Source of the DNA: an uncultured Clostridia bacterium
GTDB taxonomy: Bacteria > Bacillota > Clostridia > Saccharofermentanales > DTU023
Length of the DNA: 61,651 nucleotides
Direction: 5' to 3'
Assembly (NCBI GenBank): GCA_937922005.1
Contig: CAKZWV010000065.1
Span: 1 to 61,651 of the forward strand
Shown: positions 34,399-42,169 of the stretch, piece by piece
Numbering within the stretch: position 1 is the stretch's first letter
Layout of the letters: every line of letters begins with the position of its first letter
Notes under the pieces: model-generated
What the model saw: the letters and a program-made list of their open reading frames with translations, nothing else
Told to the model about the DNA's origin: nothing
Databases searched by the model: none
Position numbers and translations under genes: made by a program

Positions 34399-36105
34399 AT
34401 GAAAACGAAATCAGAAGCTTCGTCACAGGGAACCCGGATGGGGAGGCCCTTGTTGATGGCTGCCTTTGGGAGCATTATCATCACGGCAAGCTCGACTTAT
34501 GTTGCCTTGCGGATGAGTGCCCTGCCTTGGCCTACGGTTTTTGTCACCATCTTGTCCTTTGCCTTCTTAAAGGCTTTCACAGGCCGTAAGGGCCAGGTAG
34601 ACCTCCAGGAAGTCAACATTGCTCAGACCGGAATGTCGGCAGGGGCTATGGTAGCTGGGGGCTTAGCCTTTACCATCCCTGCCCTCTTCCGTCTGGGGAT
34701 CTATACACCTTATGATCCGAATCAAGGGAGTATTTGGGGGTGGATGAAGGATAAGTACTTTATAATTCTTATTTTGGCCCTGATTGGGGCTATCTTAGGG
34801 TCTGTCCTTTGTTTTTTGAACCGTAAAAAATATACTGAAGGTCCAGATGCTTTGACTTTTCCCATTGGCATTGCAGCGGCCCAGACCATTCAGGTGGCAG
34901 ATAAGAACAAGGCTCAGGGGGGTGTTTTGTTTACGTCCTTGGGCTTATCGGCTCTCTTTACCCTTTTGAGGGATTGGAAGATGGCTTGGCCTAGTATGAG
35001 TTTTGCTATTCCCAGCACCTTACAAACGGGGATCCCCCTCAAAGCCAAACCGGCTGATCTTGGTGGCTCCTACCAGTTACCCCTCGGGGTCTATCTCTCA
35101 CCCTTAGCTATGGGGACGGGCTTTTTGATTGGCTTGCCTTCTTGCCTCTATTGGTTTGGCGGGGCGGTCATTTCCGATTGGGGGATTGCGACCCTTCTGC
35201 CCATGTTAAATATCATTCCTGAGACAGATGTGGCCAATGTGACCAGCTCCATTGCCATCCCTCTTCTTTTGGGTGGGGGCTTAGCGATCGTGGTCCAAGA
35301 GCTTTTGTCTATGATCAAGAAGGCCAAGGCCAATCAGACAAGTGAGATGAAAAAGGCCCTGGAGGCCAAGAGACGCCAGTACTATTACGTGATCATTCCC
35401 TGTGTTGTGGCCTTCGTCTTGTCTTTGCTGGTAGCCATTCCAGCTTGGGCGGCCCTTATGATGATCCTAGGTACTGGTGTGGTCTTTGTGATCTCTGCCC
35501 ATATGACGGGGGCGACAGGGGTGAATCCTATGGAGATCCTGGCTATCTTTCTGATGGTTTTAGTCCGGGCCATCGTTCCCATGGATGCCAAAATAGCCAT
35601 CTTCTTCGCAGCTGCCGTAGCCGTAGCCTGTGGCTATGCTGGTGACCTCATGAATGACTATAAGGTAGGGGTTATCTTAAATAGCGATCCTAAAAAGCTA
35701 TTGATCTCTGAGATAGTGGGCGCTGCGGTAGGGGCCTTTGTCGCTTCCTTTGCCATTCTTGCCATCATTGCCCAATTTGGGGGTGTTGGAGAGGGAACGG
35801 GCTTAACGGCGGTCCAATCTATGACTTTGAGTACTATGCTGGAAGACCTAGCGATGCCGGGCCTTTTCTTCTCGTCCTTGGCAGTAGGCTTTGTTTTAAC
35901 CTTCCTCAAGATACCGACCATGTTAGTGGGAATTGGCATGCTCTTACACCTGCCCTTTTCTGTTCCCATGGTTTTGGGGGGCCTTTGGAACCATTTCCAG
36001 AAGAAGGAGCATAGTGACCGGAATCAGATTATTGCTTCTGGTCTTTTGGGTGGCGAGGGGCTCATGGGGACCCTCCTGGCCATCCTTGCAATGGTCCTAA
36101 ATTAA
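34399..36105 (+). CDS. OPT-family oligopeptide transporter
   Basis: 568 residues, about fourteen to sixteen membrane helices. The OPT pattern NIAQTGMSAGAMVAGGLAFT is clear, with LTFPIGIAAAQTIQ and repeated Gly-rich helices. Prokaryotic OPT proteins import peptides or metal-peptide chelates with protons. GAGG precedes the ATG. It stands alone with its own promoter. Its 3' end is partly duplicated downstream. Substrate is not predictable from sequence. Confidence 0.88.
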   Translation: MKTKSEASSQGTRMGRPLLMAAFGSIIITASSTYVALRMSALPWPTVFVTILSFAFLKAFTGRKGQVDLQEVNIAQTGMSAGAMVAGGLAFTIPALFRLGIYTPYDPNQGSIWGWMKDKYFIILILALIGAILGSVLCFLNRKKYTEGPDALTFPIGIAAAQTIQVADKNKAQGGVLFTSLGLSALFTLLRDWKMAWPSMSFAIPSTLQTGIPLKAKPADLGGSYQLPLGVYLSPLAMGTGFLIGLPSCLYWFGGAVISDWGIATLLPMLNIIPETDVANVTSSIAIPLLLGGGLAIVVQELLSMIKKAKANQTSEMKKALEAKRRQYYYVIIPCVVAFVLSLLVAIPAWAALMMILGTGVVFVISAHMTGATGVNPMEILAIFLMVLVRAIVPMDAKIAIFFAAAVAVACGYAGDLMNDYKVGVILNSDPKKLLISEIVGAAVGAFVASFAILAIIAQFGGVGEGTGLTAVQSMTLSTMLEDLAMPGLFFSSLAVGFVLTFLKIPTMLVGIGMLLHLPFSVPMVLGGLWNHFQKKEHSDRNQIIASGLLGGEGLMGTLLAILAMVLN

Positions 36106-36176
36106 TCAGGTAAAGTCCTTATCTGGCCTCCCTGATCCAGAACCAGATCCTAGGAATGGTCTTGAATTAACCAGGT
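36091..36176 (+). repeat. Duplicated 3' end of the OPT gene
   Basis: ATGGTCCTAAATTAATCAGG at 36091 recurs as ATGGTCTTGAATTAACCAGG at 36156, offset 65 bases and 18 of 21 positions equal, and including the stop codon TAA. Confidence 0.7.
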
Positions 36177-36243
36177 CCATAGGATACAATAAGAACAGAT
36201 GAAACCCGGCTTTTCCAGGTCTACGAACGAGCCGGATCCCTTA

Positions 36244-36281
36244 GCCGGATGATCTCCTTAACGATTTCATCCGGCCTTTTT
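36244..36281 (+). terminator. Terminator upstream of hpf
   Basis: GCCGGATGA (36244-36252) and TCATCCGGC (36267-36275) form a perfect 9-bp stem followed by CTTTTT. It ends the OPT transcript; hpf starts 68 bases later. Confidence 0.88.
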
Positions 36282-36348
36282 CACCAGGACAGCCTGGGTC
36301 ATCAGGACCTGGAGCTAGGCTGGCCGGTGATAGTGAAAGGATATAGCT

Positions 36349-36918
36349 ATGAAGCTTACGATCGATGGAATCGGTGTCGTGATTGGCCCGAATTTTACCC
36401 AAAAAGTTGAAAAAAGATTGCAAAAATTTTCCCGCATTCTAGATGATGATGCCGATGTTAGCATTAAGTTCTCCAAGCAGAAGAAGGAGTTTAAAGCTGA
36501 GATTACCATTAAAGTCCGGTCAACCTATTATCGGGCTGAGCACCGGGCCAGAGATCTCATGCTGGCCTTCGATGGGGCCATGGACAAGCTAGATGTCCAG
36601 ATCCGCCGTCAAAAATCACGGGTGAAGAATCGCAGGACGGGTGGTCAATCCTTTGTCGAAGCTTACTTGACTGCCATGGCTGAGGAAGAGATTCCGCATA
36701 TTACTCTAGAAGAGGAAGAGATCACCTTTGTCAAGGATAAACATTATACCATGGACCCTATGGATCCCCATGATGCGGTCATCAAGATGGAGCTTCTGGG
36801 CCATAATTTCTTTGTTTTCAAAAATGGTAAGACCCAAGAGATCAACGTTGTTTATGCTAGGTCTGACGGAGGCTATGGGATTTTAAGTCCGGAATCAGAT
36901 CAGGCAACCGAGGCATAG
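36349..36918 (+). CDS. hpf: Ribosome hibernation promoting factor, long form
   Basis: 189 residues. It dimerises 70S ribosomes into 100S in stationary phase. The N-terminal domain (1-100) matches HPF/YfiA, and the C-terminal dimerisation domain is typical of long HPF (VKDKHYTMDPMDPHDAVIKM, then ELLGHNFFVFKN and INVVYARSDGGYGIL). AAAGGA precedes the ATG. The next gene starts at the base after its stop. Confidence 0.95.
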   Translation: MKLTIDGIGVVIGPNFTQKVEKRLQKFSRILDDDADVSIKFSKQKKEFKAEITIKVRSTYYRAEHRARDLMLAFDGAMDKLDVQIRRQKSRVKNRRTGGQSFVEAYLTAMAEEEIPHITLEEEEITFVKDKHYTMDPMDPHDAVIKMELLGHNFFVFKNGKTQEINVVYARSDGGYGILSPESDQATEA

Positions 36919-39633
36919 GTGAAGAGTAAGGAGCGAATTTTGGACGATTTGGATCAGACACCTACATCAGGTCCCACCCCAATTGAAATGGCTCCGGCTT
37001 CTCCCAAGAAGGATTTTGTGGCCGGTCTCAACGATCGGCAGAAAGAAGCGGTTCTTTATAATGAAGGGCCGCTTCTGGTTCTTGCGGGGGCTGGATCGGG
37101 AAAGACCAAACTCATTACCCACAAGATGGCCTACCTCATTGAAGAGTTGGGCTATGTTCCTTCATCTATCCTGGCCATCACCTTTACTAATAAGGCAGCC
37201 AAGGAGATGAAAGAGCGGCTCTACCAGTTGATTGGGCCCTTAGCCAGGCTGGTGCGCCTAGGGACCTTTCACTCACAGATCTTTAGAATCCTCAGAAACC
37301 ATGCAGATATTCTTGGCTTTACAAGGGAAATTACGATTGCTGATACCGATCAGCAGACGAGGATTATGAAGGGCCTTAGGGCGGCTAGTCGCTTCCAGGA
37401 TATGGAGCAATTTTCGGTAAACAACCTTCTCCGTCTCTTTTCGACTTGCAAAAACCAGTATATTGGCCCCATGGACTCGGAAGCCTTCTTCTTAGAGGTC
37501 AAGCGCTATAATCGCCAGGACGCCCATGAACTGGCCCTCCTATTTGCCCAGTACCAGGAAGCCCTCTGGAATGCCTCAAGCCTAGATTTTGACGATATCT
37601 TGTATTTTGGGGTTAAGCTCTTTTTAGAACACCCTGACCTCTTGGAGGCCTACCAGAAGCGCTTTGCCTATATTTTGGTGGACGAGTACCAGGATACGAA
37701 CCAGGTCCAGTACCAATGGATCCATCTCTTAGCCAAGGCCCATAAAAAGATCTGCGTCGTGGGTGACGATGACCAGTCCATCTATAGCTTCCGGGGGGCG
37801 GACCACACCATCATTTTAAATTTTGAGGAGGACTGGCCGGGGTGTCGGACCGTCCGTCTCGAGCAAAACTACCGGTCGACTGGGAATATTTTGAAGGCGG
37901 CCAATGCGGTCATCAAAAAAAATGACCACCGAAAGCCCAAAAAGCTCTGGACGACAGAAGAGGATGGGCCCCAGCTCCTCTATATGAAGGCAGATAACGC
38001 CTATATGGAAGCTCGTTGGATTGCTGATGAGATTGACCGGTTAATTCGCCGAGGGGTGGATCCAGGAGAGTTGGCCGTCCTCTACCGGCTAAATTTCATG
38101 TCAAGGCAATTTGAGGCGGCTTTGCGGCGAAAAAATGTTCCCTTCCACATCGTCAGCGGCTTACCTTTCTATGCCCGTAAAGAGATCCGGGATGTCCTCG
38201 CCTACCTCCAGCTGGCCTTAAATCCTGATCACCAGCCCGCCTTTGACCGGGTCTATAATGAACCCAGGCGGGGCTTGGGCAAAAAGGCCAAGGAAGATTT
38301 GGACGCCTATTGTTATAACAATGGGGATATCAGTCCCCTGGCGGCCCTCCGGGAATGGCGAGATGGAAATCTTACGAAAATGACGGGATATGCCAGTTAT
38401 ATTCGCTTTTTGACTCTGATTGAGGAAGTCCAGGCCGTGATAGAGGCAGACCAGCTGGGCCTGGCCCAACTTGTAGATTATGTGATTCACCAGTCGGGTA
38501 TCTATGACTCTTACGCCAAGAAGGCCGAGGTCGACCAGGGCATGGACGGTGAGGCGAGGGGCCGGACGGCTAAGGACTCGGATGACGATCCCCAGGCACG
38601 CTTGATGAACCTCGAAGAACTCGTCCGGGATGCCCATGAATTTGTGGTGGAACAAGAGGTCATCAAGGAAGAATTTGAGGCTCGGCACTTAACGGCTAGC
38701 CTTGATTTTGCAAATGATCCAACCCTGGACGAGGAGGATGATCCCACCATGGGGGCCAATCGTCCTTTGAAGGAACTTTTAGCGGCCTTTTTGAACCGGA
38801 TTGCCCTGGCAACGAGTGCAGACCTAGAAGGGGGATCGACTGTTTCTTTAATGACCGTCCACGCCTCTAAGGGATTGGAGTTTCCCTATGTCTTTATAGG
38901 AGGTCTGCTTGATGGCAAGTTCCCCATCTATAGCCGGTCGGCAGCGACTCGGGAAGAGTTTGAGGAGGATTTAGAAGAGGAGAGACGGCTCTTTTATGTG
39001 GCCCTGACCCGGGCCGGTAAGCAGCTTTATCTGTCTTCTTACCGTGAAAACCAAGATTATTCCCGTTATGGACGGCAGACTTCTGGGTCCTGTGATCCCT
39101 CCTGCTTTTTGGCGGATATCCCCGATTCTTGTATTGTGGAGATTGCTGGCTCCCGGAAGAAAAATACCTATTCTACGAACTCGATGGGGGCAACCAACCG
39201 AATGATGGGGATCTTCCCAGGCCGGGACACTGGCATGGGGGAACGGCGTTTTGGGGGAAGAGCCTACGGCGACGGTGGCCGGGGCACCAGTGACTCTGGC
39301 CGAGGCGGACCTACCAGCTCTTTAAATCGGACAGCCCAAAGTCACTCCCAGCTAGCAGATGTCTTGGCGGAGAGCAGGAAGCAGGCTAGCCTTTCTGGTT
39401 ACAACCCCTTCCAACGGGCTAATGCTTTAATTGAAGAGAGTCTCATGGCTGAGCAGAAGGCTAAGGCCCGGCCTAAAAATGAGGCCGCTGTCCATCCTGG
39501 CCAGAAGGTCACCCATACCCTCTACGGGGATGGGGTGGTGACGGCAGTCTTAGCTGGCGATATTGTGATGATAAACTTTGCAGGAGAGACCAAGCCCTTT
39601 ACCAAGCATTCGGATAAGTTGACCTTTCATTAA
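36919..39633 (+). CDS. pcrA: ATP-dependent DNA helicase PcrA/UvrD
   Basis: 904 residues, longer than usual (~730-750). It is a 3'-5' superfamily 1 helicase for repair and replication restart. Walker A is AGAGSGKTK, motif II VDEYQDTN, motif III DDDQSIYSFRGAD, motif V TVHASKGLEFPYVFI and motif VI LFYVALTRA. The C-terminus carries the PcrA Tudor-like domain (GQKVTHTLYGDGVVTAVL). Extra length comes from an acidic insert (about residues 545-625) and a Gly/Arg-rich linker near 770-800. The GTG start directly abuts the hpf stop, with GAGG inside hpf. Confidence 0.95.
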   Translation: MKSKERILDDLDQTPTSGPTPIEMAPASPKKDFVAGLNDRQKEAVLYNEGPLLVLAGAGSGKTKLITHKMAYLIEELGYVPSSILAITFTNKAAKEMKERLYQLIGPLARLVRLGTFHSQIFRILRNHADILGFTREITIADTDQQTRIMKGLRAASRFQDMEQFSVNNLLRLFSTCKNQYIGPMDSEAFFLEVKRYNRQDAHELALLFAQYQEALWNASSLDFDDILYFGVKLFLEHPDLLEAYQKRFAYILVDEYQDTNQVQYQWIHLLAKAHKKICVVGDDDQSIYSFRGADHTIILNFEEDWPGCRTVRLEQNYRSTGNILKAANAVIKKNDHRKPKKLWTTEEDGPQLLYMKADNAYMEARWIADEIDRLIRRGVDPGELAVLYRLNFMSRQFEAALRRKNVPFHIVSGLPFYARKEIRDVLAYLQLALNPDHQPAFDRVYNEPRRGLGKKAKEDLDAYCYNNGDISPLAALREWRDGNLTKMTGYASYIRFLTLIEEVQAVIEADQLGLAQLVDYVIHQSGIYDSYAKKAEVDQGMDGEARGRTAKDSDDDPQARLMNLEELVRDAHEFVVEQEVIKEEFEARHLTASLDFANDPTLDEEDDPTMGANRPLKELLAAFLNRIALATSADLEGGSTVSLMTVHASKGLEFPYVFIGGLLDGKFPIYSRSAATREEFEEDLEEERRLFYVALTRAGKQLYLSSYRENQDYSRYGRQTSGSCDPSCFLADIPDSCIVEIAGSRKKNTYSTNSMGATNRMMGIFPGRDTGMGERRFGGRAYGDGGRGTSDSGRGGPTSSLNRTAQSHSQLADVLAESRKQASLSGYNPFQRANALIEESLMAEQKAKARPKNEAAVHPGQKVTHTLYGDGVVTAVLAGDIVMINFAGETKPFTKHSDKLTFH

Positions 39634-39662
39634 GGCGGTCATTAAGGCGGTCATTAAGGCGG
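39628..39662 (+). repeat. 12-bp tandem repeat spanning the pcrA stop codon
   Basis: CATTAAGGCGGT at 39628-39639 and 39640-39651, then CATTAAGGCGG at 39652-39662. The first copy contains the last codon and the TAA stop of pcrA. Confidence 0.9.
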
Positions 39663-39699
39663 AGTGCAGGGGCAAAGGGCCCATGAAAGGAGCTAGGAT

Positions 39700-41021
39700 A
39701 TGCAGGACCAAGCAAATCAAGGCACCATGGATCCCAAGCAAGGCTTAGGGCCCCAGGGGTGCGAACAGACAGGCCTAAGGGGCCAGAACTGCGACAGGCT
39801 AGACATTCCCGAGCCCAAACTTCCTAGGGAGTTGAAGGAAATCCTTGAAAGAGAGACCTTAGATCCCAAGGCGACGAAGGCTGCGGAAAGTCTGGGGCGG
39901 CTCCGTCCGGAGCCCCATGGCAAAGATCCCGTAAGGACCGACTTTGAACGGGAAATTGGAGGATTATTTTCTCCAGGGAATTTCGCTTTTTGCGTAATAA
40001 AACCCAAGTCTTTTTTGATGCCCGGAATGACCATATTTGCACCAGGCTTGAGCACGTTATGTATGTCAACTATATCGGCAAAACCATTGCTCGGGCCTTG
40101 AACTTGAATACGGACTTGGTGGAGGCGATAGCCCTGGCCCACGACCTGGGTCACGCACCTTTTGGCCATTCAGGGGAGCGCTGCCTGGACAGACTTTTAC
40201 AGGAACATGGGGCTGATTTTTCATTCCATCATGAGCAGCATGGGCTTCGGGTTGTGGACCTCTTGGCCAAGCGCCACGACCGGCAGAGTGGGCTGAATTT
40301 GACCTTCGAGGTCCGGGATGGGATTATCAGTCACTGCGGGGAGGAGGCCGACCAGGATGGCCTATGTCCAAATCATTTCAAAACAAAGGAAGGCTTGCAA
40401 GGATATATGGATCGGGAGCTGGGCCTTGGCCACCGTCCTGCTCCAGCCACCTTGGAGGGGTGCATTGTCCGCCTGGCCGACCGGATTGCCTTTGTGGGTA
40501 GGGACTTAGAAGATGCCTTTCGGGCGGGCTTGGTGGACCGCAAGATGGTGGATCCGGAGATCAGTCGAGGCTTGGACCTAGATAATGGCCACTTGATTAA
40601 TAGCCTAGTTCTGGATGTCATTCAAGCCAGTCGGGCCAGTGGATTAGAGAAAATTCGCTTTTCTCAGGACAAGATGGCCTTCTTGGACCAGCTCATGGAT
40701 TTTTCTAAGAAACACATTTATCAGCACCCAGTCCAACAGGGCTATGAGAAACAGGTAAACTCCATTATCGAGGGATTATTTGCAGCTTATATGCGCTTAG
40801 CAGAGAAAGAACTTTTTGATCCCGAGACTTTCCGGGATCATAAGGCCCATGGTCTGCTCATTCCTGAGAAGGAGCGGGACTTGGCAGAGTATCACTTTTT
40901 TCAGTACAAGGCAGACCACCCTGATCCGGGGGCGACGCCCCTGCGGGTGGTATGTGATTATCTGGCGGGGATGACAGATCCCTATGCCCGGGAGGCCTTT
41001 CAGGCCCTATATTCCAATTAG
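39700..41021 (+). pseudogene. dGTPase-like HD-domain phosphohydrolase, disrupted by a -1 frameshift
   Basis: The protein is encoded in two frames. The 39700 frame gives LPRELKEILERE, then GRLRPEPHGKDPVRTDFEREIG. The other frame, entered at 39960, continues RIIFSREFRFLRNKTQVF and then the HD core (RLEHVMYV, LAHDLGHAPFGHSGE, HHEQHG, LADRIAFVGRDLED). Joining them at GGA/AGG restores the continuous dGTPase family motif T-D-F-x-R-D/E...R-I-I-x-S. The joined product is about 440 residues. AAAGGAG precedes the ATG at 39700. No slippery heptamer is in frame, so a one-base deletion or a sequencing error is more likely than programmed frameshifting. The C-terminal frame alone lacks a good start. Confidence 0.85.
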
Positions 41022-41041
41022 GGGCCTTAGAGGGGCTTAGA

Positions 41042-41149
41042 GGCCTTGCACTTAGGGGGTGAGGGGGCCACATTTAAGATGGCCCTTTCACTTAGCAGTT
41101 AAGGGCCACACATACGGGGCCCTTTCACTTAGAGTGAGGGGGCCTTTTT
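41042..41149 (+). terminator. Three tandem terminator-like hairpins
   Basis: Hairpins starting GGCC(C/T)TTxCACTTAG lie at 41042-41069, 41081-41107 and 41118-41144, periods 39 and 37. Only the last, a 12-bp stem GGCCCTTTCACT/AGTGAGGGGGCC, is followed by TTTTT. It ends the pcrA/dGTPase transcript. Confidence 0.8.
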
Positions 41150-41194
41150 GCTTTGGCCCTGGATGGGCCTAAACCATGAGAGAGTGGGTAAAAT

Positions 41195-41827
41195 ATGAAA
41201 ACTTTTTTGACGACCTTTTTTGCCTGGATGCATAGGATGCGTTACATCCATCGCTGGGCTTTGATGCGTAATACAAAATTAGAAAATCTCCAGGAGCATT
41301 CCCATGACGTGGCCGTGCTTGCCCATGCTTTGGCCCTCATCCGCCGGGAGTATTTTTCGGAGCCGGGTCAGGAAGCTCCAGACCCCAATGCCTGTGCAGT
41401 CTATGCCCTCTTTCATGACGGAGCTGAGATTATTACAGGCGACTTGCCGATGCCAGTGAAATATTACAGTAAAGAATTGCACCGGGCTTATGGGTTGGTG
41501 GAAGAGAGGGCGGTCGATAAATTGTGCCAGACCCTGCCGGAGGAATTAAAGCCCTGGTACCGGGAGTATTTGTTGCCCAAAAATGATTCGAAAGAAAAAG
41601 AAGAATTACTGAGGATTGTGAAAATGGCCGATACTTTGAGTGCCTATATCAAATGTGTGGATGAGGGATCGGCCCATAATGAGGAGTTTTTGACGGCGGC
41701 GAAGACGAATTTGGAAAAGCTGGAGGCCTATCATGATCCGGCCTTGGATTGGTTTTTAGCCCATGCCTTGCCAGCTTACCGGCTGAACCTGGATGAGTTG
41801 GATCGGGAAGGACCGACGCTCCTGTAG
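41195..41827 (+). CDS. YfbR-like 5'-deoxynucleotidase (HD domain)
   Basis: 210 residues. YfbR-type enzymes dephosphorylate deoxynucleoside monophosphates with a divalent metal. The metal and catalytic residues appear as HRWALMRN, EHSHDVAVLAHAL, FHDGAEIITGDLPMPVKY and KMADTLSAYIKC. It follows the dGTPase-like gene, so two nucleotide phosphohydrolases adjoin the helicase. The ribosome-binding site (GAGAGTGGG) is modest. Confidence 0.9.
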   Translation: MKTFLTTFFAWMHRMRYIHRWALMRNTKLENLQEHSHDVAVLAHALALIRREYFSEPGQEAPDPNACAVYALFHDGAEIITGDLPMPVKYYSKELHRAYGLVEERAVDKLCQTLPEELKPWYREYLLPKNDSKEKEELLRIVKMADTLSAYIKCVDEGSAHNEEFLTAAKTNLEKLEAYHDPALDWFLAHALPAYRLNLDELDREGPTLL

Positions 41828-42033
41828 GCCTTGGCGGCCTCGTCGACACCGCTTCGCCCCCATGGGGTCGACACTCTTGTAAGCTCCTAGTTAATCGCTG
41901 GAGATCTTTGTTTATCTTAGGTTACAGGGTTACAAAATTCATACAGCTGCCAAGCTTTATTAAAAGCGACTTACCTGGTCTTTAAAATTATCCTGAGTTG
42001 ACCCTGATTTTCTACTTTTCCCTCTTGCTTGCC

Positions 42034-42050
42034 CTTACAATGTCTTTACC
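42034..42050 (-). promoter_or_regulatory. WalR-box-like direct repeat upstream of the glucosaminidase gene
   Basis: On the minus strand GGTAAA-N5-TGTAAG matches 10 of 12 positions of the WalR consensus TGTWAH-N5-TGTWAH. It lies 120 bases ahead of the gene within a 342-base gap (41828-42169). A TTGACA at 42124 and a TATGAT at 42143 are also present, but 13 bases apart, so they are not a convincing promoter. Confidence 0.3.
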
Positions 42051-42169
42051 AGTTAAGAAAAAAGCTGGATCCTGTCGCCTTGCCCGCCTATTGGGGCATG
42101 CAAAGCATAAGGTTCCTAAGCTTTTGACAACACTTGAAACGATATGATTAGGGAAGAGGGGAGGTGCCC

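Noticed and set aside
39950..39990. Programmed -1 frameshift in the dGTPase-like gene
   Set aside because: No in-frame slippery heptamer, no downstream pseudoknot obvious, and no known example in this family.
42124..42148. TTGACA...TATGAT promoter for the glucosaminidase gene
   Set aside because: The elements are only 13 bases apart, and the start site would fall almost on the ribosome-binding site.
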